DNA of 64,000 nt, from contig JAIXMG010000039.1 of the NCBI GenBank assembly GCA_025201345.1, positions 186,001-250,000 on the forward strand. Direction: 5' to 3'. How positions within the stretch are numbered: position 1 is the first letter of the stretch; each line of letters starts with the position of its first letter. Positions 23,955-34,477 of this stretch are shown piece by piece. Source of the DNA: Thamnidium elegans. Its lineage: Eukaryota; Mucoromycota; Mucoromycetes; Mucorales; Mucoraceae. Both the position numbers and the translations under genes were made by a program. A model generated the notes under the pieces. It had not been told where the DNA came from and did no database searches. It worked only from the letters and a program-made list of their open reading frames with translations.

Positions 23955-24779
23955 GACATACTAATGATTTGTGAGTTTTAAGCTAGGTTTGTACAAAGAA
24001 AAAGTTATTATTGTTTCGTTTTCCAACTATATAAAGAAGAATACCTGGAAAACAAGATATGCGAAATAGATGGTCAGTAAAATAATTACAGTAGCCCTGG
24101 ATATATGTAATATATCAGCACGTTCTTGTTCTGCAGGTTCTGCAGATATTGTGGAACCATAAAATGCGGCAGGTAGCAGTAAGGAGACGACCGAGATAAA
24201 CAATAAGGGAGCAGATGTCTGTGCGGCGGTGATATTAGATACTTGTTCCTTATACTTACAACCGCCACAAAAGAAACACATTCCTAGTACCAATAATAAA
24301 TTGGATAAGATGGAACCTAAAATGGAAGCTTGTACTACGATCACCAGATTTTTGGTAAGAGAAATAATACTGATGATTAATTCAACGGCGTTGCCAAAGG
24401 TGGCATTTAATAAACCGCCTATAACTTCACCAGTACGTAACGAAATATCCTCGGTTGCAAAACCCAGTAGTTTGACTAGTGGTACAATGGCAAGAAAATT
24501 TAGAATAAAGGTAGTGGTTGGTGGTCATACAAAGTTAGACGCCCAACCTAAAGGTACAAATACAAGCAATATGTTTAACCACGATGATCGAATGATACGT
24601 AGTAACCCTTGTTTTACCGTCGGCTCTTTCAGTGGGGGTTTAGAATGTGATACAGGACCAGCTATTTCGGGCTCTGGTTGGCCTGGATACTCTTCCGTGG
24701 AAGAGGGTATACTAACTGCATCGTGTTCCCTATATTGAATTATTGGTTTAGGTTCTGGACAAGTATTTGGTTTATTCAT
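23098..24779 (-). CDS. Vacuolar-type Ca2+/H+ antiporter (VCX1/CAX), interrupted by two in-frame TGA codons
   Basis: The gene reads as a CaCA-family exchanger from ATG 24779 to TAA 23098. The exons give [54 protein letters not shown] (first alpha repeat, GNAVE), [20 protein letters not shown], an acidic loop ([11 protein letters not shown]), [36 protein letters not shown] (second repeat, GNAAE) and [17 protein letters not shown] 21-nt exon (23962-23982) encodes LKTHKSL. Two TGA codons sit in the otherwise intact frame: at 24527-24525 after WASNFV, and after ENPSMP near 23763. Splicing that removed the first would break the frame and delete a conserved helix. As written, translation would stop near residue 85, so this is a young pseudogene or carries sequence errors. 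Functional homologues load the vacuole with calcium using the proton gradient. Confidence 0.75.
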
Positions 24780-24882
24780 TTTTTTAAAAAAAAAGAAAGT
24801 AAAGGAAAAATAAAATAAAAAAGGGAAATAATTATTTTTTTATTTCCTTTTCCCCAAGGTAATGAGGAATGTGTCAAAATTG

Positions 24883-25303
24883 TTACATCAATGCATGAGC
24901 TAGTTATAAATATTAGTTAAATGTTTGTTCGACAAAAGCTATTCTTTTTTTTTTTACCAATTTGATCTTCTTCAATAAAGTCAATGTAATCCTTATTATC
25001 AAGAGATTGAACCAAATCAGAAGGAAGTGATACAACAAAACCGTGTATACCCAAAGTAATCTCGCTCAATATTTTTCCACCGGCCTTTTCAATATCCGCC
25101 TTGGCTTTTTTAATTTTATCTTTGGTAACTGGACTGGACAAGCCAATAATAAAATCTGTAAAACCGTCTATAATTTATATAGATTAGTGTACATATTTTA
25201 TTAAAAAAACACGTTTTTTTTTTCTTCTTTTTTCTGAACCTTCAGCAGCGAATACGAAAGAAGTAAAAATCAAGACTAAACAAAATAAAATGACGGAACG
25301 CAT
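24883..25303 (-). CDS. Small secreted or vacuolar peptidase inhibitor I9 protein
   Basis: Three exons. The first (ATG 25303) encodes MRSVILFCLVLIFTSFVFAA, a clear signal peptide. The second gives DGFTDFIIGLSSPVTKDKIK, EITLGIHGFVVSLPSDLVQS and YIDFIEEDQ, the inhibitor I9 fold found in subtilase propeptides and in yeast proteinase B inhibitor PBI2. The last exon is only 17 nt and adds AHALM before TAA at 24883; I chose this splice over read-through because PBI2-like proteins also end in a V/I-x-H-A-L motif after the acidic IEED. No protease domain follows, so it is a stand-alone inhibitor or chaperone of subtilisin-like proteases. Yeast PBI2 is cytosolic, whereas this one should enter the secretory pathway. 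Mature length is about 75 aa. Confidence 0.8.
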
Positions 25304-25693
25304 ATTAAAAATAAAATAATATAAAATTTAAAAAGAGAAGAAGAAAAGGAAAACTAATAGAGTGGAGATACAAAATAAACAATATATAATGGTGTACCAT
25401 TATATTTATTTTCTTTTTGATAGTCACATGAACATGTGCTACGATTGAAAAGGCTGGACAATTTGAGTAGTAATAGCCCAATTGGGATGTGTAATTGACA
25501 TACGGAGAAGAAAAAGTAGTTGTATAGAGTTTATTATAAGAAATTTACGAGATAAGATGACACGATCCAAGGAGGAATTAATTGAGGGATTTAGTTTTTA
25601 GTTTGTTAATTGGAGAGTAATTGAGAGCATATAGAAGAGGTAATAGTATATATATAGAGAGAGAAAGAGAGAAAAATGAAATAGGTATATATA

Positions 25694-26869
25694 TTAAATC
25701 AAACCAACATCACGCAAGTTAGACTGAAGAATAATATCATTGACAGCGGACATAACAAACTTGACTTGTTCAGTATCTGTTGCGCAAGTCAAATGAGTAT
25801 AAACTTGTTTTTCAGCAGAAGAGTTTAGTGAAGTAAATCTTTGCATAATATAATGACTTGCAGCATCATAATTTTCGCCACCTTTATAATCAGGAAAATA
25901 CTCTTCTAATGGACTATTCGGTAACTTTTGTTGAAATAAATCAATCTTATTTAAGAATAAAATGGTAGAAGTTCTTTCAAACCACCTGGAATTACAAATT
26001 GAATCAAATAAGGTTAAAGCTTCTTGCATTCTGTTTACCGATTCATCTTCAATTAATACTTGATCGTATTCGGATATAGCTACCAAAAAAATAATTGCTG
26101 TCACATCTTCAAAGCAATGAATCCACTTCTTTCGTTCAGATCTTTGTCCTCCAACATCGAAAATTCTATATGTTAATGTACCAAAACTAAATTTACTTTC
26201 TGCGATACCAGTTGTCTTGACACGTGAACGTAGAACGTCTTGATCGGTTGGTAAAAAATTTGGGTCACCTATACGGTCAATAGAATCAAAGTAACTAAAA
26301 GCAGTAATTAGAGTCAAGGTCTTTCTTATATACATCAATACTTACTATGAAGCTGAATCGTTTAATTGAAATTCGTTTTTTCTTGCATACGCTTCTTGTA
26401 CACCCGCGTCTAACCACAGTGATTTAATTGCCTTGGTTGCTTCGACAGGCATAGTAAATTGATCAATTCGTTGGTGATGATCCATAATGAAATCATGGTA
26501 ACCTTGGTTACTAATATCATTTAATGAAATACTTAATGTTTCCATAGCTTCTAGTAGAACGTGAATAGACTGAACTGAATTACTAAAAATAACTTCTTTA
26601 TAAGCTTCTTTTTCCTCATGAGTGAATCCACCATCGTAAATGAGTTTCATCTGCTTTAATAAAGTTGACTTCCCACTTTCACCAGTACCTGGTTTTATAA
26701 CAAGTTATTTTTTTTTAGTGTAATTTTTATTTTTTTTTATTTTACCAAGTAATAAAAGTTTAACTTCGTTTCGACCGTTTAACTTTTCCATACGTAACTG
26801 ACCATCAATTTCTTCGTTACGTAACTTTCCAATACTATCATTTTCTTCTACTGAAGCACAACAACCCAT
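25694..26869 (-). CDS. Heterotrimeric G-protein alpha subunit
   Basis: The protein starts [10 protein letters not shown], with Gly2 for myristoylation and Cys3/Cys4 for palmitoylation. It continues KLLLLG and [15 protein letters not shown] (P loop), a helical domain, [12 protein letters not shown] (switch I with the catalytic Arg and Thr), [20 protein letters not shown] (switch II), FLNKIDLF (NKxD) and CATDTEQV (TCAT), ending LRDVGLI. Length is about 350 aa, normal for the family. It transmits receptor signals at the plasma membrane, in fungi commonly to adenylyl cyclase or MAPK pathways. The C-terminus has Val where Gi-class proteins carry the pertussis-toxin Cys at position -4. Three exons are visible, with introns near 26340 and 26690-26745. 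Mucorales typically have many G-alpha paralogues, so no gene name is given. Confidence 0.93.
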
Positions 26870-27487
26870 ATTAAATATATATATTAAAAAAAAAATCAGA
26901 AAGAGAAAGAAAGAAGAGAGGAGAGAAATAATAAAATATATTCTTTATCTCTTTTTTTTTTTTTTTTTTTTTTTTGGATCACAGTTTAATGTCACTCTGC
27001 GGAATACCAACGAAGGCAACACAAGAAATGAGTGAAAGTTAGTACAACCATGAAGGTTGTTACGATTGTTTGGGGGGTTTTCTTTTTTAAAAAAAAGAGG
27101 TCTCCTTATTTATTAAACAAGGGTTCTCCATGTGGAAAGCACGGCCTAGCGCCTTTTTTTTCTGGCGTTATTAAGTATCGGTAATAATCAGCTTGCAAAA
27201 AGGCTAATTATAGATAGAAACAGCAGTAGATATGATGAAGTGACAAGTATTATATTATAATTTACCGGGTCACCAGATTGGTTAATTTTAATCGAATGTT
27301 ACTAAATTAACCTTATTTTAATACGTTTTTTCTTTTTTCCTAATAAGTGTTTCCTTTTCATTTTCCTCTATCCTAAATTAGAATGGGATTACATTATTGT
27401 TTGTGCTTAAAAAGCAAACGCGAATATACGAAATGTCGTGTTTTTTGTGGTTTTTATTTAAATAAAAACGCAGTCCATATGTATCGC

Positions 27488-27522
<35 letters not shown>

Positions 27523-27566
27523 TACCTAATATTCTTTTTTATCATTTTTCTTTTATATAAAATACC
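26870..27566. other. Divergent promoter region of G-alpha and RAD18 genes
   Basis: About 700 bp between two divergent starts, with no coding sequence. It contains two long T tracts (26951-26975 and 27491-27520) and a purine-rich patch next to the G-alpha start. T tracts just upstream of a start codon recur at many genes in this window. Confidence 0.6.
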
Positions 27567-28793
27567 ATGTCCTTTACAACAGATCCTGACTTAGATGATC
27601 CTTCAGACTTTGATCCCAAACCGCTTCAAGTATTAGACGAAAACTTTCGATGTCCTATTTGTAAAGAGTTTTTTAAAACAGCACTTATTCTTTCAACTTG
27701 TTCTCATTCTTTTTGTGCTCTATGTATTCGCCGTAGTTTAAACTCGGAACAGAACTGTCCTAAATGTAGAGCAACTGCTTATGAAAACGATCTGATACAT
27801 AACTATGACTTGGACCATGTTGTAAACTCTTGGCTTGAAGCACGGTAAAATATACTTTATACAAATATAAAAAGAAATTACTTTTTTTTTTTACTTATTC
27901 AGGTCCCTAGGTCATTTTTATTGAACTCAGTTAGATCTACGTGTGAAGGAACAAGTATAGAGGGTTCAGTATGTAAAACACAGGAGTGTATTATCATTGA
28001 TGATAATTCAGATGATTTTGTACCACAAAAAGTTACAGCTAGCTCCTCTACGACAACTAGAAGATCAGCACGGCTCTTGCCAACTGTCCTGGAGATAGAA
28101 AAAGTGTCCGCAGCATCTGAATTGACAGGTAAACGAACAAAGGAGGATTATTATTATTTTTGTATTGGATGTCTTACTAGATAATCGTAGATACTTCAGT
28201 CGTAGAATGCCCCATTTGTTGTAGATATATGAAGTATGTAGTATTAAACAAGCACATGGATAAATGTGCTATTGGAGAAAACGATACGCCACCACCTAGT
28301 TCACCTGTACATAATAATAGTAGTAGCTCATTACCTGTGATTCAAAAGTTAGTGAGTTCTTTTTAAATTAGCATTCAAAAAAAAAAACGGTATATCGTTT
28401 TAATATATTGTAACTAGGAAGAAAGCGATTGATTTAGGTAGAAAACCTACACGAGTTCTTTACGCTATGCAATCAGATAAAGTAATGAGAGAGTTATTAC
28501 GAGATTTAGGATTACCAGATCACGGAGATAAAGCGCTAAAAGTTTGGAGACATAAAGAATATGTTACGCTGTATAACGCTAATTACGATTCAGATTCACC
28601 AGTTAGTGCTAATGTATTAATACAACGTTTGGCAAATATTGAACATTCGCAAATGAATAGTAAATTAAAAAGAAAACCAACCGATTCTAAGGAACATAAA
28701 GAAAAGTATAGAAGTGAATTTGATTTATTAATCGAGCGTGTAAAAAAACAAAAGTCAGAAGAGTCCAACAAAGGAAAAGAAAAAGAAAGATAA
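27567..28793 (+). CDS. E3 ubiquitin ligase RAD18 (postreplication repair)
   Basis: Four exons: 27567-27844, 27911-28128, 28191-28347, 28418-28793. They sum to 1029 nt (342 aa). An N-terminal C3HC4 RING reads CPICKEFF, CSHSFCALCIRR and CPKCRA (residues ~28-70), followed by HVVNSWLEARSFLLNSVRS. A UBZ-type zinc finger reads VECPICCRYMKYVVLNKHMD, and a SAP-like segment reads KKAIDLGRKPTRVLYAMQSD then RELLRDLGLPDHGDK. This RING-UBZ-SAP order is diagnostic of RAD18, which with RAD6 monoubiquitinates PCNA at stalled forks. The C-terminus is Lys/Glu-rich. In the second exon the acceptor CCCTAG at 27910 is used instead of TTCAG 8 nt earlier, because the earlier site gives an immediate stop. Confidence 0.9.
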
Positions 28794-29149
28794 TGTGCGT
28801 CTTTAAATAAAAAATTGTTCAGTATTCTCCCCCTCTTAATACAAAATAGTGATAATAGTAATAAAAAAGCCGTTTTTTTGTTTGTAATTGACAGTATTTT
28901 TTTTTGGAGCGGAGGCATTGTGTAAAGATTATCTGTACCACAAAAGGGTTTAGCAAAATTAAATACATGCGTTAATTTTTTTTCACAAGTAATGTCAAAT
29001 TTTCACAAGTATAGATAACAAGATATACAATAAAATCTTTTTTTAAAAGCTGCTTTCAAACAATTAGTACTGACAACATTTTTGTTCCATTGCACTCTTT
29101 TTTCGCGTTCGATCTTTTACTATAAAGTGTTTCCACTACAATTTAAGGA

Positions 29150-29372
29150 TTTAGAATAAATTTGCGGATGCTTGATATACCTTTTTTGCAGAAAAAGCGA
29201 TTAAAATAACTTCGGCATCACTTTCTTTAGAAGTGTCCAGCGTACACGGTATTTTTATGTTTTGAAGATATTTGTACCAACCAGCCTCTAAGATAAACAT
29301 AATATCCGGAATATACTTAATATGAATATCCTCTCAGTATCTAATATTGTCCAGACTTTTAACACTATCCAG
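29150..29372 (-). pseudogene. Decayed coding fragment, unrecognised
   Basis: The reverse complement reads SVKSLDNIRY, one stop, then EDIHIKYIPDIMFILEAGWY, LQNIKIPCTLDTSKESDAEV and ILIAFSAKKVYQASA. Composition and length of the open stretch look protein-like, but no start, splice sites or family could be assigned. Confidence 0.3.
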
Positions 29373-30164
29373 GATAAAAATAAAGCCCTTTGAGATTCTC
29401 ATACTTATTCATAATATTTATAAGCAGCAAGAGTCTGTGAATTTAAGTTCGAATTTGAATTTCTTTCATTAAATCCCTAAATTGGCAGTGTAACTACTAT
29501 ATTATTTTTCTGTGGACATTTTAGCGTTACAAACAGATTACTTTATATTTGGCGTAACAGTTGTACGGTTTATAAAGAAGGTACACATATATAAAAAAAG
29601 AACGTTGTAGCAAAATAAGGGATATAAAGAAATTAATTGACAACCAATTTGATTTTGAGAGTTAGATGTAAGAGTTTACGGACTTTAAATAAAAACGGAA
29701 TTTTGGTTCCCATACCAAAAAAGTTGTTTAGGGGCATACAATCATCCTATTGGTCGGTTAAAACTAAAAAAATTTTGACAGGTAAATTTTTCCTTCCTCT
29801 TCTGAAAGCCATATCGTTTATACAATTGACTCAATTATTGCCTTTTTTTATATGTGTATTACTAAATTCTATTTTAAAGTGAAATAGATATACACTTTTT
29901 TTAGTGTAAAGTGTTTTAATATATATATATATAAAATTTGAGGACTCAGAGTGTTCCTGGAAAAAAAGCAGGCACTAATTCTAGAAAAAAAAATTTATCT
30001 CTTTTTCCTATTCCGCTTTTTTGAAAAAGTATAAAAGGAGAGGAAAAGTAAACAATTATTTTTTTTCTTTAGTGACCGTACTCTACAGGATCTGTATGCA
30101 GTATGTTTCAATTCTACGTTTTCTAAACTAGATACAATCCCAAAGTTAGTCGATGATTTTTAGT

Positions 30165-30282
30165 AGACCTTCTTTTGAGTGAAGTGTGCCGATTATTGCT
30201 CTCTGAGCAGTTCTCGTCAGTTGATGATCTCGCCTGTCTTTATTCCAAGGACATGGCAAGGAAGGAGCTACAAGTCTGATAA
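30165..30282 (+). pseudogene. Decayed coding fragment, unrecognised
   Basis: The frame reads VDLLLSEVCRLLLSEQFSSV and then DDLACLYSKDMARKELQV before TGA, with stops directly upstream. It is amphipathic and protein-like but too short to assign. Confidence 0.25.
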
Positions 30283-30688
30283 CTTATTTTTTTTTAATAA
30301 TAACATAAACGAAAAAAGTCACAACAATAAATTGACGACATGTTGAATCATATAGTTTTTTTTTGTGGTCACAAGACCAGTACTTGTTTGAAACACCTTC
30401 TTGAGTGTTTGTTGTTATTGTTTCCCAACTCGGAATTTATGGAAGCCTAAACCCGAGAGTATTACTTTTATTTTTAGTACTTTTGAGTGAGCGAGAGAGG
30501 GTCTAATCCCGAGTTCTGCTTGTTATTCAAAGACTTGCTAAAAATAGAAGAAGAAGAGAAGGGGGTTTTACTGTGTACAACCTCATTCTTCTTTGTTATT
30601 ATAAAAAGTGTCATGACATTTCGTATTTTTTTTTTTTTTTTTTTTTTTTTTTGAAATAGTTACTCTTTTATCTCCCATTCTTTAAATA

Positions 30689-31909
30689 ATGTTACCAAAG
30701 TGGTTATTATTTTTTACTTTTATTTTAGTACTGACATTAACATCAATTGATGGTCAACCTACACCTACATCAATTATAAAAAGACAAGAAAGTGACGTTA
30801 TTGATTATCATCGTACAGGAATAACAAGAACATCTACTGAAGTAGCAACTGAAACGTCTAATAGTGATAAAGATGATAAAGATGATAAAGATGATAGCAA
30901 TAAAGGTCAAAATAACGAATCAGATTCTAAGCCTAAACCTATTCCTGCTCAAACGACCCCATGGTTTGGTAAAAATAAATAATTATAATGATGGATCCAA
31001 TAATTAACATTTTTTTTTTCAGAGGCTGTATACGGGTCAGGGACTGGAGCACCAAAGACTATTATGTCTTGTTTAGGTGCTATCTTGATTGTTTTAGGCT
31101 TGTTCTTATGTAGTATGGGATTCCGAATGTTTAGACCAATGCTTTGTGTCATGGGATTGTTAACTTTTGGGTCAATGACTTGGATTGCTTTAGCAAACTG
31201 TAAACCTAGTTCTGGATACCCATATGATTCTATACTAATGATTGTTGTACCAGTATGTGTTGGGCTAGTTGGTGCTGGTGGTTTTTATTTCCTTTGGAAT
31301 ATTGCATTGTATCTTGTTTGTGGTAAATATACCTCTTACTCTATCCTTTTATTTTATATTAATATTTTCTTAAATTAGCATTTAGTGGCTTTATTTTTGC
31401 TATTTTTGTTCTTAGTTGGCGTGGAGACTTGGTTATTGTCCATGTAAGTATATATATATATATTTAGAAAAATAATAACGCTAACTTGTTCTTTTTTTTT
31501 ATAGAATATTGGAAGACCTTGTTTCTTGGGTGGTATGGCTTTACTAGCAGGTATAGCTGCTTTCTTTGCGTTACGACCCACGTTATTTTTCGCTACTTCG
31601 TTTGTTGGGGCGTATATATTTATGTTTGGTGTTGATTGTTTATCTCGATCTGGACTTATTGCTGGGCCTCAAGCCATATTAAATAGAAATCCGTCACATT
31701 ATATCGAGTATGTCTTGAACAAGATTATCTATGTTATGTTGGCTATGATTATTCTTATGTTTTTGATGTCCATGGCATGGCAAATGTTATTTAACGCTGC
31801 ACATCATTTAACTATGCATGTAGTTGCTGCAGCTAAAGGAAAACCAGCTCATGAAGAACCTAAAGAAGAAGGTGATGGACGGCCTCCTTCTACTGCTCCT
31901 ACTTCGTGA
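30689..31909 (+). CDS. TM7S3/TMEM198-like (DUF4203) membrane protein
   Basis: Four exons: 30689-30968, 31023-31322, 31379-31443, 31505-31909. They sum to 1050 nt (349 aa). A signal peptide (MLPKWLLFFTFILVLTLTSI..) is followed by a short Ser/Thr/Asp-rich luminal or extracellular stretch with a repeated DKD motif. About seven membrane helices follow: ILIVLGLFLCSMGFRMFRP, VMGLLTFGSMTWIAL, MIVVPVCVGLVGAGGFYFLW, FIFAIFVLSW, FLGGMALLAGIAAFFALRP, FFATSFVGAYIFMFGVD and IYVMLAMIILMFLMSMAW. A short hydrophilic tail ends in TGA. The architecture and Gly-rich helices fit the TM7S3/TM198-like family. Molecular function is unknown in fungi. Confidence 0.75.
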
Positions 31910-32067
31910 CTGGCAAAGATAGCAAGTGTAGCTCTTCTTTGGTATCTTAAAAAATGATTGTCGTACGCACAGGAATATATATATATATATGTATACATAT
32001 ATTAAAAGTAAATAAATAAATATAAAAAAGAGCATTATTTTTATTATTATATTATTACATTATTAGT

Positions 32068-32923
32068 TTATGATGATTGTTCTTTAGCACGTTGCGTCGA
32101 CATTGCTTGTCCTGATGGATTTTGACTAAACGCAGAATGGGATTCAGCAGCTAATCTAGAACTCCAAGGTGTGGCCAAAGTCATATAATCTGTACTAAAT
32201 AGAGCATTGGAAACTTGTACTGACCAAATAACGTGACCAGTACTAGCATTTAAACAGTATACCCATTTTCCTGATCCAACATAAACTAGCTGGTGAGGTC
32301 GACCCGCTTCCCAATTGGATGGCTCAATAATGGTAACTGGTATATTGTAACAACCGCCAGGACAGTTATAAGTCCAAAGGGTTTCTCCTGATTCGAGATC
32401 AATGGCCATTGCTTTACCTTCGGAACATGATATGATTATTTGCTTGTCTTCGGTCACTTGATCGTAATGAGGTGGTAAGGTTTCTGGGGTTTCTATAGTG
32501 GGTACCGCGATAGTGGGATATAAGATTTTACTTGGTGTGGTTGCAACAGATACTTCAGAATAACCAAATCCCTATAATAATACATTTTTCTTCTTTTAGA
32601 AAAAAAAGGGGGAAGGAGGACTATAACTTACTGGCATTTTATTTGTCCAAATAATATTTCCAGTCATTAAATCAATACAACGGGTTTTACCGAACCCTCC
32701 AGCTACTAGTTTATCTGAATCGGTAACAAATAAAGAGATAACAGATGCTGAACTACCTATCTTTGCTTTCCATAGTTTGGCACCATCTTGTTTATGAATA
32801 GCGTATATGCTACCGTTTGTAGCACATATCAAGATATCAGTACGAGAAAAAATTTCTGTAGCGAAGTGTAGACTCTAGTTCTGATTTATTGTCTTGGTTC
32901 TTTTCCTTATTACAACGTGGCAT
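32068..32923 (-). CDS. PQQ-repeat-like beta-propeller protein, copy A (N-terminal frameshift)
   Basis: One of four paralogues. It contains LICATNGSIYAIHKQDGAKL, DLMTGNIIWTNKMP, IISCSEGKAMAIDLESGETL, YNCPGGCYNIPVTIIEPSNW, YCLNASTGHVIWSVQV and LATPWSSRLAAESHSAFSQN. The A-I-x-x-x-(D/S)-G-x-x-x-W repeats are those of PQQ/quinoprotein-like propellers, and there is no dehydrogenase signature or signal peptide. The intron (about 32575-32635) lies at the same place as in the other copies. ATG 32923 starts MPRCNKEKNQ, which resembles copy B, but joining ELES to the following LHFATEIFSRTD needs a one-base shift. Either this copy is broken or a weak 52-nt intron (donor GTTGTA) is used. Function unknown. 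Confidence 0.65.
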
Positions 32924-33453
32924 TTTATGTAAAATTAAAAAAAAAGAAGAAATCGAAAAAGAGAGCGGGAAACCCCCTTTTAATTATGAGTACTGAATTG
33001 TAGTGACTAGGTTTTATCTATTCTTTTGCTGTCTTATGTATCTTAAAACACTGGTTTTATTTTATGTTTATAAATAAGACATTTTACTTTTCTTATTTCT
33101 CTCTCTTTTTCATATTTTATTTTATATTTGTCTTTTATTTTATAACAATTCTTACCCACAACTTTTTTGGTTAGTAATTTATAGATATTAATAAAAACAC
33201 AGTCCATATAATAGTACTACTATTTCTGCATTAGGAAAGTGCTCAGCACATTTATAAAATTCCGACTTATTTTAGCGCTGATCTTTCTCTAAAGTGCAGA
33301 GGTGATACCGTAGTTATTTAAGAATTGAGGCTTACACTTTTAATCATATGCTAACTCTTGAGTAACTGTAAAAAAAAAAAAATACATGATTAAAATGTTC
33401 AGGTAGTTAGGCTGTGAATATATTAACTACAACAAAGTGTTTATTACAGTTAA
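32924..33453. other. Spacer between PQQ-like copies A and B
   Basis: About 530 bp of AT-rich sequence with no coding features. It should contain the promoter of copy A and the 3' end of copy B. Confidence 0.6.
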
Positions 33454-34307
33454 TTAACTTCGTTCTTTCGCACGCTGTAATTCTCTGTACTGAGCTACAG
33501 GGTTTTGACTAAACGCAGAATGGGATTCAGCAGCTAATCTAGAACTCCAAGGTGTGGCCAAAGTCATAAAATCATAACCTAATCTGGCAGTAGATACTTG
33601 TACAGACCAAATTACGTTTCCTGTCCTTGCGTTTAAGCAGTATACCCATTTACCAGCACCGATATAGACTAGTTGGTTTGGTCGACCTGATTCCCAGTTG
33701 GATGGTTCCACAATAGCGACAGGTATATTATACCATCCCCCAGGACAGTTATAGGTCCAGCTGGTTTCTCCTGTTTCAATATTGATAGCCATCACTTTTC
33801 CTTCCGAACAAGATATAACAATAGGTAAGTCTTGAGATACCTGATCGTAATTGGGTGGTAAACGGTCTTCTTCTTCTCCCTCTTGTTGTAAAGGCGGAGG
33901 TTGTAAGACTTTACTAGGTGTAGATATTACAGATACTTCTCCATAACCAAAACCCTGTTTTTTTATAGATCAGTTTTTGTGGTCAAAAACAAACAAACAC
34001 ATTTTTTTTTATATCTTACAGGCATTTTGTTTTTCCAGACAACTTCTCCAGTCATCATACTTAAACAATAGGTCTTTCCAAACGCACCTACAATTAATTT
34101 ATCGTTGTCTGTAACAAAGACAGATATAACAGAGGCAGAAGCTTGGATCTTGGTCTTCCATAACTTGGTACCATCCTTTTTATGGATACCGTATACGGCG
34201 CCGTGCGTAGCACAAATCAAGAGATCTTGTCGACTGAATTCTTGCGTAGTTAAGATGATGGATTCAATATCCTTTTCAACGTTTTTTTCGTTGGTCCAAA
34301 GAGGCAT
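33454..34307 (-). CDS. PQQ-repeat-like beta-propeller protein, copy B
   Basis: Two exons with the intron around 33957-34019. The start at 34307 gives MPLWTNEKNVEKDIESIILT. The protein continues DLLICATHGAVYGIHKKDGT, FVTDNDKLIVGAFGKTYCLS, MTGEVVWKNKMP, GFGYGEVSVISTPSKVL, LPPNYDQVSQDLPIVISCSE, INIETGETSWTYNCPGGWYN and LATPWSSRLAAESHSAFSQN. It is about 265 aa and is the intact reference copy of the tandem set. It is most similar to copy A. An upstream in-frame GTG (34313) is not taken as the start. The repeat motifs suggest three or four propeller blades, so a full ring may need dimerisation (inference). Probably cytosolic; function unknown. Confidence 0.75.
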
Positions 34308-34477
34308 ATTCACTTAATAAAGAAAAAAGAAAAAAGGCCTCACATTTCTTTTATGCATTTAACTTTATATCACTTTTTTAAAATCAGTCACACAACCCAA
34401 AAAAAAAAAAAGTAAAAAGCAGCTGATGTGAGTCTATTTTATTTATTTAAACCGAAGACACTTTGGTTTACGGGTCA

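Larger units (their letters stand above)
28794..30688. other. Intergenic region with coding relics
   Basis: About 1.9 kb without an intact gene. It contains two decayed coding fragments listed separately (29150-29372 and 30165-30282), T tracts near 30626-30652, and the promoter of the downstream membrane-protein gene. The open frame at 29637-29882 has no recognisable features. Confidence 0.5.

Noticed and set aside
23750..24530. TGA read as tryptophan in this genome, suggested by two in-frame TGAs in the antiporter
   Set aside because: Tryptophan is encoded by TGG everywhere else I checked, and at least the Aurora, TMEM198-like and PQQ-copy-C genes appear to end at TGA. A gene-specific defect or sequence error is more likely than recoding.
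24229..24738. A 169-codon plus-strand open frame antisense to the antiporter
   Set aside because: It mirrors conserved transporter codons on the other strand and has no motif of its own.
27491..27520. Long T tracts (also at 26951, 30626, 45691) as transcription terminators
   Set aside because: Several lie upstream of start codons as well as elsewhere, so they look like generic AT-rich promoter or spacer tracts and not RNA polymerase III terminators.
29637..29882. An 81-aa hypothetical gene
   Set aside because: No motif, no splice context and AT-driven composition; it cannot be separated from chance.
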